Shown here: piece after piece, positions 8,186 through 16,636 of the stretch
Position numbering within the stretch: position 1 is the first letter of the stretch
Layout: each line of letters starts with the position of its first letter
Source: Lysinibacillus timonensis
GTDB lineage: Bacteria > Bacillota > Bacilli > Bacillales_A > Planococcaceae
Direction: 5' to 3'
DNA length: 64,000 nt
Assembly (NCBI RefSeq): GCF_900291985.1
Contig: NZ_LT985980.1
Location: 248,001-312,000 of the forward strand
Position numbers and translations under genes: made by a program
Notes under the pieces: generated by a model
What the model was told of the DNA's origin: nothing
Seen by the model: only the letters and a program-made list of their open reading frames with translations
Database searches by the model: none

Positions 8186-10830
8186 GTTGGCAATAGGTAA
8201 GCGTTTGATATTATCTCCAGCTTTTCCCCTGCTCCACACGGAACGTGATAGTTTCCCATCATTCCGCGTTCCATCTAGCGATGGCTTTGTTAATTATAAG
8301 TTTCAAGTTACTCTAAGTGATTTGGGTTATTCAATTCGTTCTAGCTCACATTTCTTCCGATATTTATTGATTTTCTCAACCATCGGTTGTGATATTTCCA
8401 AATTCTTTATTAGTGTGTTTATCTTAGTTTTGTCAGTCATATGGATTAACTTATGAACATCTTTATGGAGGATGCGTAGGTTATTAAACTTGTCATTTCC
8501 ACCTAGATACAGAGGAATATAGTGGTGACAGTGTACATCTTGAGCTTGAAGGAATATACCTGTAATTTCACAGTTTCCTTTTTTCATACTGTATCGACTA
8601 ATCCTATTGTCCATATATTCAACACTGCGTGTCAGAATCGTCGATTCCATCAGTAAGGCTATTTCTTGCTTGATATTTTTGTGTAGATTTTTATAAATCT
8701 GCCCTCGACCTTCAACCGTGAATGGTGTTAGACTTTGCGTAAAGCAAATGGTATTTTTCGTCTGAACATTCGCTAGTGGATAAAGATAAATACCAGCAAT
8801 TTTAAATGTCTTACATCCCAAACTATAAAATTTTTTATAGGATGGGGGTGGATTCGTTGGATGTGCATACTTCCCGATTGACCTAAGACGATTGTACATC
8901 ATTGCACTGATTTCATAGGCAAGACGTGAGAACGCTAAGTTGACGTGTGTCGCTCTATTAAAGTAATTATGTAACCCTAAGACAAAGCTATTGAAACGCA
9001 TAGCGTTTTGAATGGTTGGTGAAGAACGAAGTTCTTTCACTCGTTCCTTCGCTTCAGCTTTTATTTTCTGTATCTTTTCGGCACGAACAAAAGTGTGAGC
9101 CACTCGCTTTTTACCTTTTCTATTTGCGCGAATGGTAAATCCAAGAAAAGCTGATTCATTTTTACGTAGGTTAATAATCTTCGATTTTTCTGGTGAAATA
9201 TCAAGTTTTAACCGTTCTTTCAGAAATAGCTTTACAGCATGAAACCACCTTTCGGCGGTTTTTGCATCTCGACAGAGAATTTTAAAGTCATCAGCATAAC
9301 GGACTAGATATCCTTCCTTCAATTGGGTTCGCTTTTTGGCAAGGAGTTGACCTTCTCTTGTCTTAAATGGTTTATGTAGAGGAAACCATTCCCATTGTTT
9401 AGATACCCATTGATCTAATTCATTTAAAACAATATTTGATAATAGTGGTGAAAGTAACCCACCTTGTGGAGAGCCTTTTGTCGGTATACCTTCTCCATCA
9501 ATCTCGGATTTTAACATTTTGGCTATACAGGCAAGGACTTGCCTGTCTCTAACACCTAAATTCCAAAGTTGTTTAATCAGTAAGGTATGATTGATATTGT
9601 CAAAAAAGCCTTTAATATCAATGTCTACAACGTAGTGGAGTTGTGACTGATTGACTAGGTATTGGATTCTAGCCATAGCATGATGAGTAGACCTTAACGG
9701 TCTAAATCCATAACTATGATTGAAGAAATGAGCTTCCGCTATTGGTTCTAAAACTTGTTTGAAGCACTGTTGAATAATTCTATCGAGAATACATGGAATG
9801 CCAAGTGGTCTCATTTTGCCATTATCTTTTTCTATTAACTTCCGTCTTACTTTCTTCGGGCGATAATTCTTGAGCTGTTTTTGTATTTCTTCTATTAAAT
9901 TGTTCTCAGTATATTTCTCAATATCTAAAATGGTTTTCCCGTCTGTACCTGGGGTTTTTGAGCCTTTATTTGATTTGATTATGCGATACGCCAGTAAAAT
10001 ATTATTCCTCGACGTGATAATGTCGTATAAGCAATGGAATGTTTCTTTATTTTTAGCTCGCTTATGTAAATCTGTAAAGGTTTCGGTCATACCATAATAA
10101 TCCCAATATCGTAGAGCTTGCACTGTGGCATCATTCCTTCATGAAGTGATGTTCCCACATTCTTACCCGACCGGTGCAATACACCTTTGAAAAATAATTA
10201 TTAACTACCACTAGACTTGGGGCTGTTCCTCCGCCTTCATTACAAAGGCTTCGTCAGTCGTACCCCTACCCTCACAAGGATAAATACATTTCGATTAAAA
10301 TCTTATAGCAAACGTTTCAGGTGACAGCCTTCATTACAACGTTCCTTGCTTTCCAAGTACCTCACAACGTAGCTATCCATTCTTAACGTAGGTGCTTCCT
10401 TTAAGCCTGTGAACTAGATACCGCCATCGTTCGGTATAGCGTATTTCAGAGGGCGCATTTTTACTCCACACCATTCACCCCATCGTAAGATGGTACATGC
10501 GTTTCCGCATGCTCAATCTATAGACCCTTACCTTCGGAAGTTTGTCAGTTCTTTTCTAATAGAACTATTCTCACCATATTAAGTTTTTCAGCCGTGCGGC
10601 ATATCCGTTGGCATACCTTCTCTAAAGGAATGGCTGCAGCCTTCGTTCTGCCGAATCCACCTGTGCTTCACACCCTATGTCCTGTCAGACATAACGCATG
10701 CAGGAGTATTGACGGGATAGTTTCAGAAAACATGGTTTCTTCATTCCTATCCTCCGTTGTAAAGTTAAAAATTTGCCACGCAAACTTTCCTGTATTTCAT
10801 GAAATAAATCACTTATAACAGAACTTGTCG
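8186..10830 (-). mobile_element. Group II intron with reverse transcriptase ORF
   Basis: On the minus strand, 10830-10124 would hold domains I-III, the ORF lies in domain IV, and 8274-8235 reads as domain V: arms GGAACGCGG and CCGTGTGG around a GGGAAACTATC loop region. The 3' end near ATTGCCAAC fits domain VI and an AY terminus. The 5' end is GCGCGAC or similar rather than textbook GTGYG, and is fixed only to within a few bases because of the CGCGCG run. It interrupts a family-1 hairpin repeat right at the stem arm. Insertion beside hairpin terminators is typical of class IIC introns, but those usually lack an HNH domain, which this one has. Confidence 0.85.
8327..10123 (-). CDS. Group II intron reverse transcriptase/maturase with HNH domain
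   Basis: A 598-residue intron-encoded protein that splices its intron and copies it into new DNA sites. The RT domain spans about 40-330, with GKMRPLGIP, DIDIKGFFDNI, GSPQGGLLSPLLSNI and the catalytic YADD near residue 280. A maturase (X) region follows at about 350-450. An HNH endonuclease ends the protein (CEITG, DVHCHHYIPLYLGG, NNLRILHKDVHKLIH). The start is a GTG at 10123 after GAAGGAATG; Met12 is an alternative. It appears intact. Confidence 0.92.
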   Translation of the reverse strand: MQALRYWDYYGMTETFTDLHKRAKNKETFHCLYDIITSRNNILLAYRIIKSNKGSKTPGTDGKTILDIEKYTENNLIEEIQKQLKNYRPKKVRRKLIEKDNGKMRPLGIPCILDRIIQQCFKQVLEPIAEAHFFNHSYGFRPLRSTHHAMARIQYLVNQSQLHYVVDIDIKGFFDNINHTLLIKQLWNLGVRDRQVLACIAKMLKSEIDGEGIPTKGSPQGGLLSPLLSNIVLNELDQWVSKQWEWFPLHKPFKTREGQLLAKKRTQLKEGYLVRYADDFKILCRDAKTAERWFHAVKLFLKERLKLDISPEKSKIINLRKNESAFLGFTIRANRKGKKRVAHTFVRAEKIQKIKAEAKERVKELRSSPTIQNAMRFNSFVLGLHNYFNRATHVNLAFSRLAYEISAMMYNRLRSIGKYAHPTNPPPSYKKFYSLGCKTFKIAGIYLYPLANVQTKNTICFTQSLTPFTVEGRGQIYKNLHKNIKQEIALLMESTILTRSVEYMDNRISRYSMKKGNCEITGIFLQAQDVHCHHYIPLYLGGNDKFNNLRILHKDVHKLIHMTDKTKINTLIKNLEISQPMVEKINKYRKKCELERIE

Positions 10831-10868
10831 CGCGCGCCCGATTGTTGAAGATCGATTCTCAACTAAAG
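10831..10868 (-). repeat. Right half of family-1 repeat split by intron
   Basis: GCGCCCGATTGTTGAAGATC followed by GATTCTCAACTAAAGC. Continuation of 8145-8185. Confidence 0.8.
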
Positions 10869-10979
10869 CAGTCCGTAGCTAAAATGCAATCCTTCACAAT
10901 TTTACTTTTACAATAATATTAAACTTTTAAGTGTTTTTAAGCTGCTTCCTATTTTAGAAGTACCCTGGTATGTAATCGT

Positions 10980-11017
10980 CAAATAGCGCCCACGAAAAAA
11001 TACGTGGGCGCTATTTG
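10980..11017. terminator. Strong bidirectional hairpin
   Basis: Perfect 15-bp stem CAAATAGCGCCCACG with its complement around an eight-base A-rich loop. It lies just past the stop of the 11058-11603 gene (minus) and is the most GC-rich stem in the area. No long T-run follows. Confidence 0.7.
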
Positions 11018-11057
11018 AGCTTATGTTAGCACAATGAACATTTCTATTTTTCATTTA

Positions 11058-11603
11058 TTAGTTCTGAGGTTGATAAAATCCTCCATAACCTGCTTTATAA
11101 CTTGGTTGTATTCTTTTGAACAAATCTTGTCTTATTTCATCTTCAGACATATTTTTGTATTTTTCTCTATAATTTTCCCCGATTCCAAAAGTAATAGTTT
11201 CTAATTGCGTATTAATTTTCTTTAGATTATTTATATCCTTCTCAGTAATATTACCAGTTAAAACCAATTCATCAAAATAAGCGAAAAAATCATTAACATA
11301 TAATGAAAATTCAGTTACCTCAAATGGTACATCAATAGAGTTACCTATAATACCATTAGTATTGTAATAATTTTCTTCGGCCAATAATGTTATTTGTTTT
11401 ATCATATTTTTATTAATATCATGTGAATTTACATCAATATCTAAAATATTAATTGCAGAGTTCATTTTAATAATATTATCTATATATTTAAAATAAATTT
11501 CTTTAGAAATAGAAAGATTCTGATTACTTCTGTCATGAGATATATAATAAAAAATGCAAATAATGAATGAGAGCAACGTTATTATTACTATTTTTTTTTT
11601 CAA
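11058..11603 (-). CDS. Membrane-anchored or secreted hypothetical protein
   Basis: The 181-residue product starts MKKKIVIITLLSFIICIFYY, a signal or anchor segment, followed by a polar, mostly helical domain. There is no lipobox. It begins 12 bases after the stop of the broken 11616-12736 gene, so the two probably formed an operon. No family is recognised. Confidence 0.65.
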   Translation of the reverse strand: MKKKIVIITLLSFIICIFYYISHDRSNQNLSISKEIYFKYIDNIIKMNSAINILDIDVNSHDINKNMIKQITLLAEENYYNTNGIIGNSIDVPFEVTEFSLYVNDFFAYFDELVLTGNITEKDINNLKKINTQLETITFGIGENYREKYKNMSEDEIRQDLFKRIQPSYKAGYGGFYQPQN

Positions 11604-11615
11604 TTAATTTCACCT

Positions 11616-12736
11616 CTAGTAAGTATCGGTCCATATAGCTTCATTTATTCTTCCTGTCCAGACATAACCGTAGTATGGTGCAATTGGTGCGTCATTAGTT
11701 ACTGCATAAAGTATTCTTCCCACAGGTTCAAATTGTATATTACCTGAACCCCAAACCTGATAGTCGTGCAAAACAGTAAAACCTCCGTCTTGCTTGTATG
11801 CGTCATTATAAGAAGCACCAGTAGGAAAATCTAAAGAAGTACCCATATTCTTTCGAAGTTGCACATTTCTATAATAGAGATTACCACCATTGTATTTATC
11901 AACATATGTTATTGCAGGTTGAGTACTAAATAGATTGCTAAAGATATCTAAAGCAGAATTTAAAGATCCTGCAATTTTAACCCACCAATTTTGTTCTGCT
12001 ATAGTCACTGCGGTCCCTTCCTTTGGCCAACTTTTGTAGGAAAAATATCTATTACATTAGAGCCCGTAAATAATAGATTTATGCCCATTGCATTTGCATA
12101 ATCATTTCCTTTATTATATGGATCATAATTGGTAGCCATATATTTTTCTACATTAGTTGTATTACTAAAGATTTGTAACCTTACTCTTTTCACTCCTTGA
12201 ACACTTGAGTTAATAACAGATGCATTCATAATACCAACAGTAGTACTTGCATTATTATATGTACTTGGTAAACTATCGTCGTATACAGGTTGTATCTCAC
12301 CTAGATAAATCGTTCCATCTGTCCCTTTATGATAGTATGGATTACTTTGTGATGAATCAGCTGCATATACTGTTGATGTTAAATTAAGGTTTTCCTTTAA
12401 CAAACTTAATACTTTATTATTATCTTTACTAGGATTATCAATTAATACATCCTCAGTTAATATTTTATTGGCTTTAGTTACTTCTTCCCCAGTTTTTTCA
12501 GTATATTCACCAAAATATAACATACCAATTCCATTATCTTCTGAAATTTCACCAATAGAAACAGTTGCAATAGATTCATTTAAACTTGGATTAAAATACA
12601 ACCCAAGTACACTATCCTCATTTCCTAGTTTAGTAGACATAATCCCTTCAACTGGCCCAAAATAATACTCTCCGTCTTCACCTTCAAACTTGTTAATAGC
12701 ACCATGATAGCTCCCTTTAAATAAGCTACCGTTTAC
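11616..12736 (-). pseudogene. Broken secreted-type protein gene (frameshift, 5' truncated)
   Basis: Two frames (12640-12005 and 12008-11616) overlap by four bases. Restoring one A in the ACAAAAGTTGG run near 12045 would join them as FPTKSWPKEGTAVTIAEQNW, which reads as natural protein. Upstream of the first ATG the same frame stays coherent (NGSLFKGSYHGAINKFEG) to about 12736, where a TAG ends it, so the true start is lost. The rebuilt product is over 360 residues, rich in Asn, Tyr and Thr, with no family I recognise. The frameshift could also be a sequencing error. Confidence 0.6.
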
Positions 12737-12990
12737 CTATTTAGGATAGCTTTTTATAATACACCAAATCAAAGGTAATTAGTGGTGTTAATTCCAATGC
12801 AATATATGTTGAGATTAACGTTACATTTTGTCCTATATTTGGCTGTTTTCATCAAATTAAAAGGGAAGCCGAAAAATATGGCCTCCCTTATTAATAATAT
12901 TTTTCGCCTTGTCATTTATTACTTCGCCCTAAGAATAACAAATAAAGAACACTGCTTCTAAACTTTGACTTAGAAATATAAGTGTTATTC

Positions 12991-13020
12991 GGCAATATGG
13001 CCCGATTGTTGAATATCATG
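12991..13020 (-). repeat. Collapsed family-1 repeat
   Basis: GCAATATGGCCCGATTGTTG: the left arm runs straight into the right arm with the central stem missing, as if recombined across the GGCCC/GCCC pair. Confidence 0.6.
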
Positions 13021-13069
13021 GGTTTTTTAAACACCTTTATAATAGCTGAAAAAATTTTATTATAAATTA

Positions 13070-13267
13070 GTCCTTTTTTAAAACAGATAGTACAGATGAT
13101 TAGAAAAAGAGTAATACAGAACACCTGTTTACTCTTTTGTTCGCAATTTGTCCGCAGAATTATTTTTTTGTATTGAACATATTTAACTGAGATGAATTTA
13201 ATAAACTTGAACAGCCTTTTAAATCAGAATTATTTAACTTAATTAAACTCATTTGAACTCCACTTAT
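13070..13267. repeat. Family-3 repeat, copy 1
   Basis: Matches 25015-25192 over about 170 bp. It starts at a hairpin (AAAAAGAGTAATACAGAAC, then CTGTTTACTCTTTT), runs through GTCCGCAGA and GTATTGAACATATTTAACTG, and ends at CATTTGAACTCC. The nominal ORF in this stretch is not credible. Confidence 0.75.
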
Positions 13268-13283
13268 TTAAACGGATAAATTC

Positions 13284-13323
13284 GACAACGTGGGGGTCGC
13301 AGGTTCGAGCCCTGTCGAGACCA
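13284..13323 (+). other. tRNA 3'-end fragment
   Basis: The T-arm GCAGG-TTCGAGC-CCTGT (13299-13315) is followed by a seven-base acceptor strand CGAGACC and discriminator A. The matching 5' acceptor strand GGTCTCG, the D-arm and the anticodon arm are absent; upstream DNA is a family-3 repeat. It is followed at once by a terminator. Such 3' fragments typically mark the far attachment site of an element integrated into a tRNA gene; that reading is inference. Confidence 0.7.
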
Positions 13324-13330
13324 TCATTTT

Positions 13331-13370
13331 AAGGTCTGTAAATGTTGATATAACAATGTTTACAGACCTT
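13331..13370. terminator. Terminator after tRNA fragment
   Basis: Twelve-base stem AAGGTCTGTAAA (13331-13342) with TTTACAGACCTT (13359-13370), followed by TTCC on plus and preceded by AAAAT, so usable in both directions. Confidence 0.8.
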
Positions 13371-13524
13371 TTCCAGTGTAGGGATATTTACCCCAGTATA
13401 AGATGTTAAACTATAGGGGGCGTCTTCTACTAGAGATTTATTTGTTGAAGATCCCTTACAACAATACTCCGCTGGCTTAAACAATCATCTTTTGTTTACT
13501 GCTTCTTTTTTGTCTATTGGTATT

Positions 13525-13598
13525 TGGCAGACGGTAAAAGAGCGCCAATTCCTATTAAGAATCGTGCACAATTGTAGAATTCGTTCTTCGACTAAAGC
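13525..13598 (-). repeat. Family-1 hairpin repeat
   Basis: GGCAGACGGTAAAAGAGC, stem GCGCCAATTC/GAATCGTGC around CTATTAA, right part ACAATTGTAGAATTCGTTC, then CGACTAAAGC. Confidence 0.7.
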
Positions 13599-13631
13599 CT
13601 TCAATATTGAAAGTACACTTTTCATAACTAC

Positions 13632-14210
13632 CTACCCACCTTGTCTGTCTATAACCGTCCCGCTTTCTGACAATCCCCTAACAATTGGTTCTCTTCCGAT
13701 TTGGAAATAATAACGATTTCCTTGTGCGGTGATAACTTTAGCTTCTTTAAATTGTTCTTCTCCTTCAGATTTAGTTTCTACTTTCACAATATCAGCATTA
13801 TTTACTTCACCGAACACCACATAAAACTCGTTAAGCGTACTGCCTTTATCATCGTGTTCGCGTAGAGGTTCAATATAAACTGTCATATTATCATTCTCGT
13901 AATGTGTCCAACCATGATGACCAATACTTTCCCAACCTTCTTCATCACTTCCTTTAAAGAATGCTACTGCTAGTGCTTCGTAATTTGCAAAAGGTAGTTC
14001 ATGTTTGTCAGGATTAGTGGTGTACATAACAATGGTTACATTATTGTATTGATCAGTATGGATTATATTATTTACTTTATAAGGAATACCTTTTGTAATA
14101 GCTTCTTGAAAATTATCGTATTCCCCAAGTTCAAAATCAGGGTAAACAACCAAAAAAATCAGTATTAATGGTGCGACAGCAAGAAGGACTATACTTAAGA
14201 GCTTTTTCAT
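13632..14210 (-). CDS. Exported or anchored hypothetical protein
   Basis: The ATG at 14210 is well spaced from AGGTGG; the ATG two codons upstream is too close. The 192-residue product starts with a signal/anchor (KKLLSIVLLAVAPLILIFLV). The rest is soluble, with FEEL-like acidic patches and ESIGHHGWTHYE. No family is recognised. It is followed downstream by a family-1 repeat. Confidence 0.7.
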   Translation of the reverse strand: MKKLLSIVLLAVAPLILIFLVVYPDFELGEYDNFQEAITKGIPYKVNNIIHTDQYNNVTIVMYTTNPDKHELPFANYEALAVAFFKGSDEEGWESIGHHGWTHYENDNMTVYIEPLREHDDKGSTLNEFYVVFGEVNNADIVKVETKSEGEEQFKEAKVITAQGNRYYFQIGREPIVRGLSESGTVIDRQGG

Positions 14211-14462
14211 TCTCATCCACCTAAATATATTAGTCTATAGATAATTTGACGTATTTGTTTTTCCCCATCTGTATTCTATCTTTTCCATTTTATCCTCACA
14301 CACCTCGGTTATAGAGGTAAATTTTCCCTTTAATATATACAAATTTAAATCATCATTTTCTCCAGTTTATTTTTTTGAGGTATCCTCAAATAATATTAAC
14401 ATCACTTCAAAATCTCTTTCTATTCTAGTAAAATATCATTTTCCGTTATACGCCATATGGCA

Positions 14463-14522
14463 TTAAAAAAGAAAAAGAGCGTTGATTAATTGCTTCAAGA
14501 AGTACCCGATTATTGAATAAGT
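14463..14522 (-). repeat. Family-1 repeat, weak stem
   Basis: AAAAAAGAAAAAGAGCG, loop GCTTCAAGAAG, right box CCCGATTATTGAATAAG. Confidence 0.6.
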
Positions 14523-14607
14523 AAGTTTATTTACTATTATTTAATCTAACTCTTGTTTTCAAGATTACTAAATCGAAATATTATGATAAATAGAGTGGGT
14601 GGGGCGA

Positions 14608-14655
14608 AAAGAAAGAGCACAATTGCTACTGACTCGTGCACTTTAATAGAATGGC
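14608..14655 (-). repeat. Degenerate family-1 repeat
   Basis: GAAAAGAAAGAGCACAATTG and CTCGTGCACTTTAATAGAAT keep the A-run, a GCAC/GTGC stem base and a remnant right box. Confidence 0.45.
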
Positions 14656-14673
14656 ACTAACGAAATATGTAAA

Positions 14674-15237
14674 TTAACCTTTGTATTTATTACTACCTGG
14701 TAGTTTTTTTATTTTATTCCAAGCATTAATTGCATCTTCTCGAGTTTTACTTTTGTTATTTGGATCTGCAAAATAATCTCTGATAAAATGATTGTATTCA
14801 AATTGTGGACCAATTTGTTTCTTATACGAAGAGTTTGTTTTTCTTTCCTCCTCTTCATACCATGCTTTTACAACGTCACGATATGTTTTTCCTACGTTTT
14901 CTCTAAAATAATTCTGAATATAAGTAGAAAAATGAAACTTTGGAATTTCTGATTTTAAGAAGGCTCTTACAGTTTGACTACAGCGATGATTTTCGGTTAT
15001 GACCGTATCTAAATTTAGATCTGTTAATATTCCTTCATTTGAAGAAGATTTTCTTTTCATTAGTGGTTTTTGTATTTCTCCTGTTTGAAGAAATGCTTCT
15101 ATTCTACCCGTAATTTCAATTTTAGAACCAGAGGCACTCAGCCCGTTCTCTCTACAAAAAGTTTGCAACTCTTCTTTTAACCAATAATAATTACGGAAAT
15201 CTTGTACATCCAAATCCTGTTTTAGTTCGGGCCTCAA
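14674..15237 (-). CDS. SAP-domain protein (DUF6434-like)
   Basis: The start is a TTG at 15237, five bases after a near-perfect AAAGGAGGTGG; the ATG at 15279 has no site. The product, about 187 residues, starts MRPELKQDLDVQDFRNYYWL, as family members do. Residues 20-55 form a SAP domain (LQTFCRENGLSASGSKIEIT), usually a DNA-binding helix pair. The C-terminal half (HFSTYIQNYFRENVGKTYRD) resembles DUF6434. A nucleic-acid-linked role is likely; the exact job is unknown. Confidence 0.8.
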   Translation of the reverse strand: MRPELKQDLDVQDFRNYYWLKEELQTFCRENGLSASGSKIEITGRIEAFLQTGEIQKPLMKRKSSSNEGILTDLNLDTVITENHRCSQTVRAFLKSEIPKFHFSTYIQNYFRENVGKTYRDVVKAWYEEEERKTNSSYKKQIGPQFEYNHFIRDYFADPNNKSKTREDAINAWNKIKKLPGSNKYKG

Positions 15238-15279
15238 GGATTCCACCTCCTTTTGAAGTTTATTGAAACACTCTTTCAT

Positions 15280-15668
15280 TTTTGTTATTTTTCCAGTTTC
15301 CTCCTACTCAAAATTAGATGATACTATATATAAAGACTGCCCGATATTTTTATACTAATCAGATAATGAATGCTACCCGTAACTAAATAACAAACTTTAA
15401 TTTTGACCCTCACTAGGACAGTAATTAATTGCTATACTTGAAAAACGACTTCGAAGCCCAAATCTTCTGTAATACGAGCGTATCAAAGAACTAACAAATG
15501 TTTCGCTTTTATTGCTTTGCTATGCCGAGAAATTAAAAAGGAGGATAACGAATTATCCCCGTTCCTATTTCATCTATACTACTTTTGCTAGTTAACCTTT
15601 TAAACTAGATGCACCTAGCATTGTATTGTGTAACAAGTAATTGTAAACATTATTAATAAGAGTAAGAA
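15280..15668. other. Intergenic stretch
   Basis: No gene is supported. A small hairpin AGGATAACGAATTATCC lies near 15541-15560; nothing else stands out. Confidence 0.5.
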
Positions 15669-16196
15669 TTATTCAATGAAACTTTGTTCGTTAAAATCAT
15701 ATTCAATAGTAAGGACATCAGGTATAGTTTGATCATTTGCAAATAAATTACCGGCAACTAATAGATTATAGTTAAGACTCTCTCTCCTAAAATCTGTTTG
15801 ATTCCAATATGTTAATCCTGTCATTGTTTTACTTCGAACATTGTAGATATCCTTAATAATCGGTAGTTTTGATTTAGAATCATAGGATAGTAAAACCGTT
15901 GAGTCGACCATTATTGTTGCAAGAAACGTATCGCCTTTAGTTTTGATTTGTTTATACTTAGTAGGAGAGTTAACTTCTATGGAGACAAAAGGTAATTCAA
16001 CAATTCCTTTTTCTCCACTTATAAATGATATAATTTTATCCTTGAAGTTTTCGGGTTTAATCCAATCGTTATCTGCTATTTCATTCAAAGGAGAAAGGTA
16101 AATACTTATAGATTCAGGATAATCCTCAAGCAAATTCTCAGTAATTTTCAAATACTCTTGATAGTATTCTTCTTTTTCTTCCTTTGTTAATTTAGC
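15669..16196 (-). pseudogene. 5'-truncated secreted-type protein
   Basis: A coherent frame (AKLTKEEKEEYYQEYLKITE at its start) runs from 16196 to 15669, but upstream it meets the edge of a partial family-2 repeat, whose first codon in this frame is TAG. The signal peptide that such Bacillus proteins normally carry is missing. A TTG at 16151 could still start a 160-residue remnant but lacks a good site. Family unknown. Confidence 0.65.
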
Positions 16197-16330
16197 CTAT
16201 CGACTCGAAAACGATGAAAATAAAGGATTTTCCTCTGTATAGTCGGAAATTTTCCCCTTATGTATCCCGCTATATAGGTGTATTCGGCATTTAACCGGAA
16301 AATTTCCGCTTATTACTTTTACTATTTAAC
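16197..16330. repeat. Family-2 repeat, right half only
   Basis: Begins abruptly at CTATCGACTCGAAAACGATG and contains boxes 3 (AGTCGGAAATTTTCCCC) and 4 (ACCGGAAAATTTCCGC). Boxes 1 and 2 are absent, and the break coincides with the truncated 5' end of the neighbouring gene. Confidence 0.8.
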
Positions 16331-16354
16331 TACAAGTAAACGATTATCTAATTC

Positions 16355-16605
16355 TAACTTCATAATCTCACACATCTTAAGCCTGATGGGTTTCTCATTT
16401 CAATTACCATTTTTTCAGAGCCTGTATGATAAATAATGGTATTGCCTTTTGATTTAGCAATTCATTTGTAGCAATTTTGAATCTTCAATAAGATATATTA
16501 ATGCAACATCTGTTACAATTTTTCTATCATGTTCTAAAACTCTCGATTCTTCTTTTTCTTGAGTATCTAGCTAGTCTTAGCCTCTAATTTCAATGAGAAC
16601 AAAAT
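16355..16605 (-). pseudogene. Degenerate coding remnant
   Basis: Translation of the minus strand gives RKIVTDVALIYLIEDSKLLQ in one frame and, after a shift, SKGNTIIYHTGSEKMVIEM and NPSGLRCVRL in another. Both look like real protein, but stops and the shift leave no intact frame. Family unknown. Confidence 0.45.
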
Positions 16606-16636
16606 TCAATTATCCCTTGATTTTAAACCTTTGTGC

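Larger units (their letters stand above)
14217..14673. other. Intergenic stretch
   Basis: No gene is supported. It contains two family-1-like copies (14463-14522 and 14608-14655); the rest is AT-rich with no clear signal. Confidence 0.6.

Noticed and set aside
10594-10818. Plus-strand ORF of 74 residues
   Set aside because: Antisense to structured RNA domains of the group II intron.
12912-13124. Minus-strand ORF of 70 residues
   Set aside because: Lies in collapsed family-1 and family-3 repeat sequence; no start signal.
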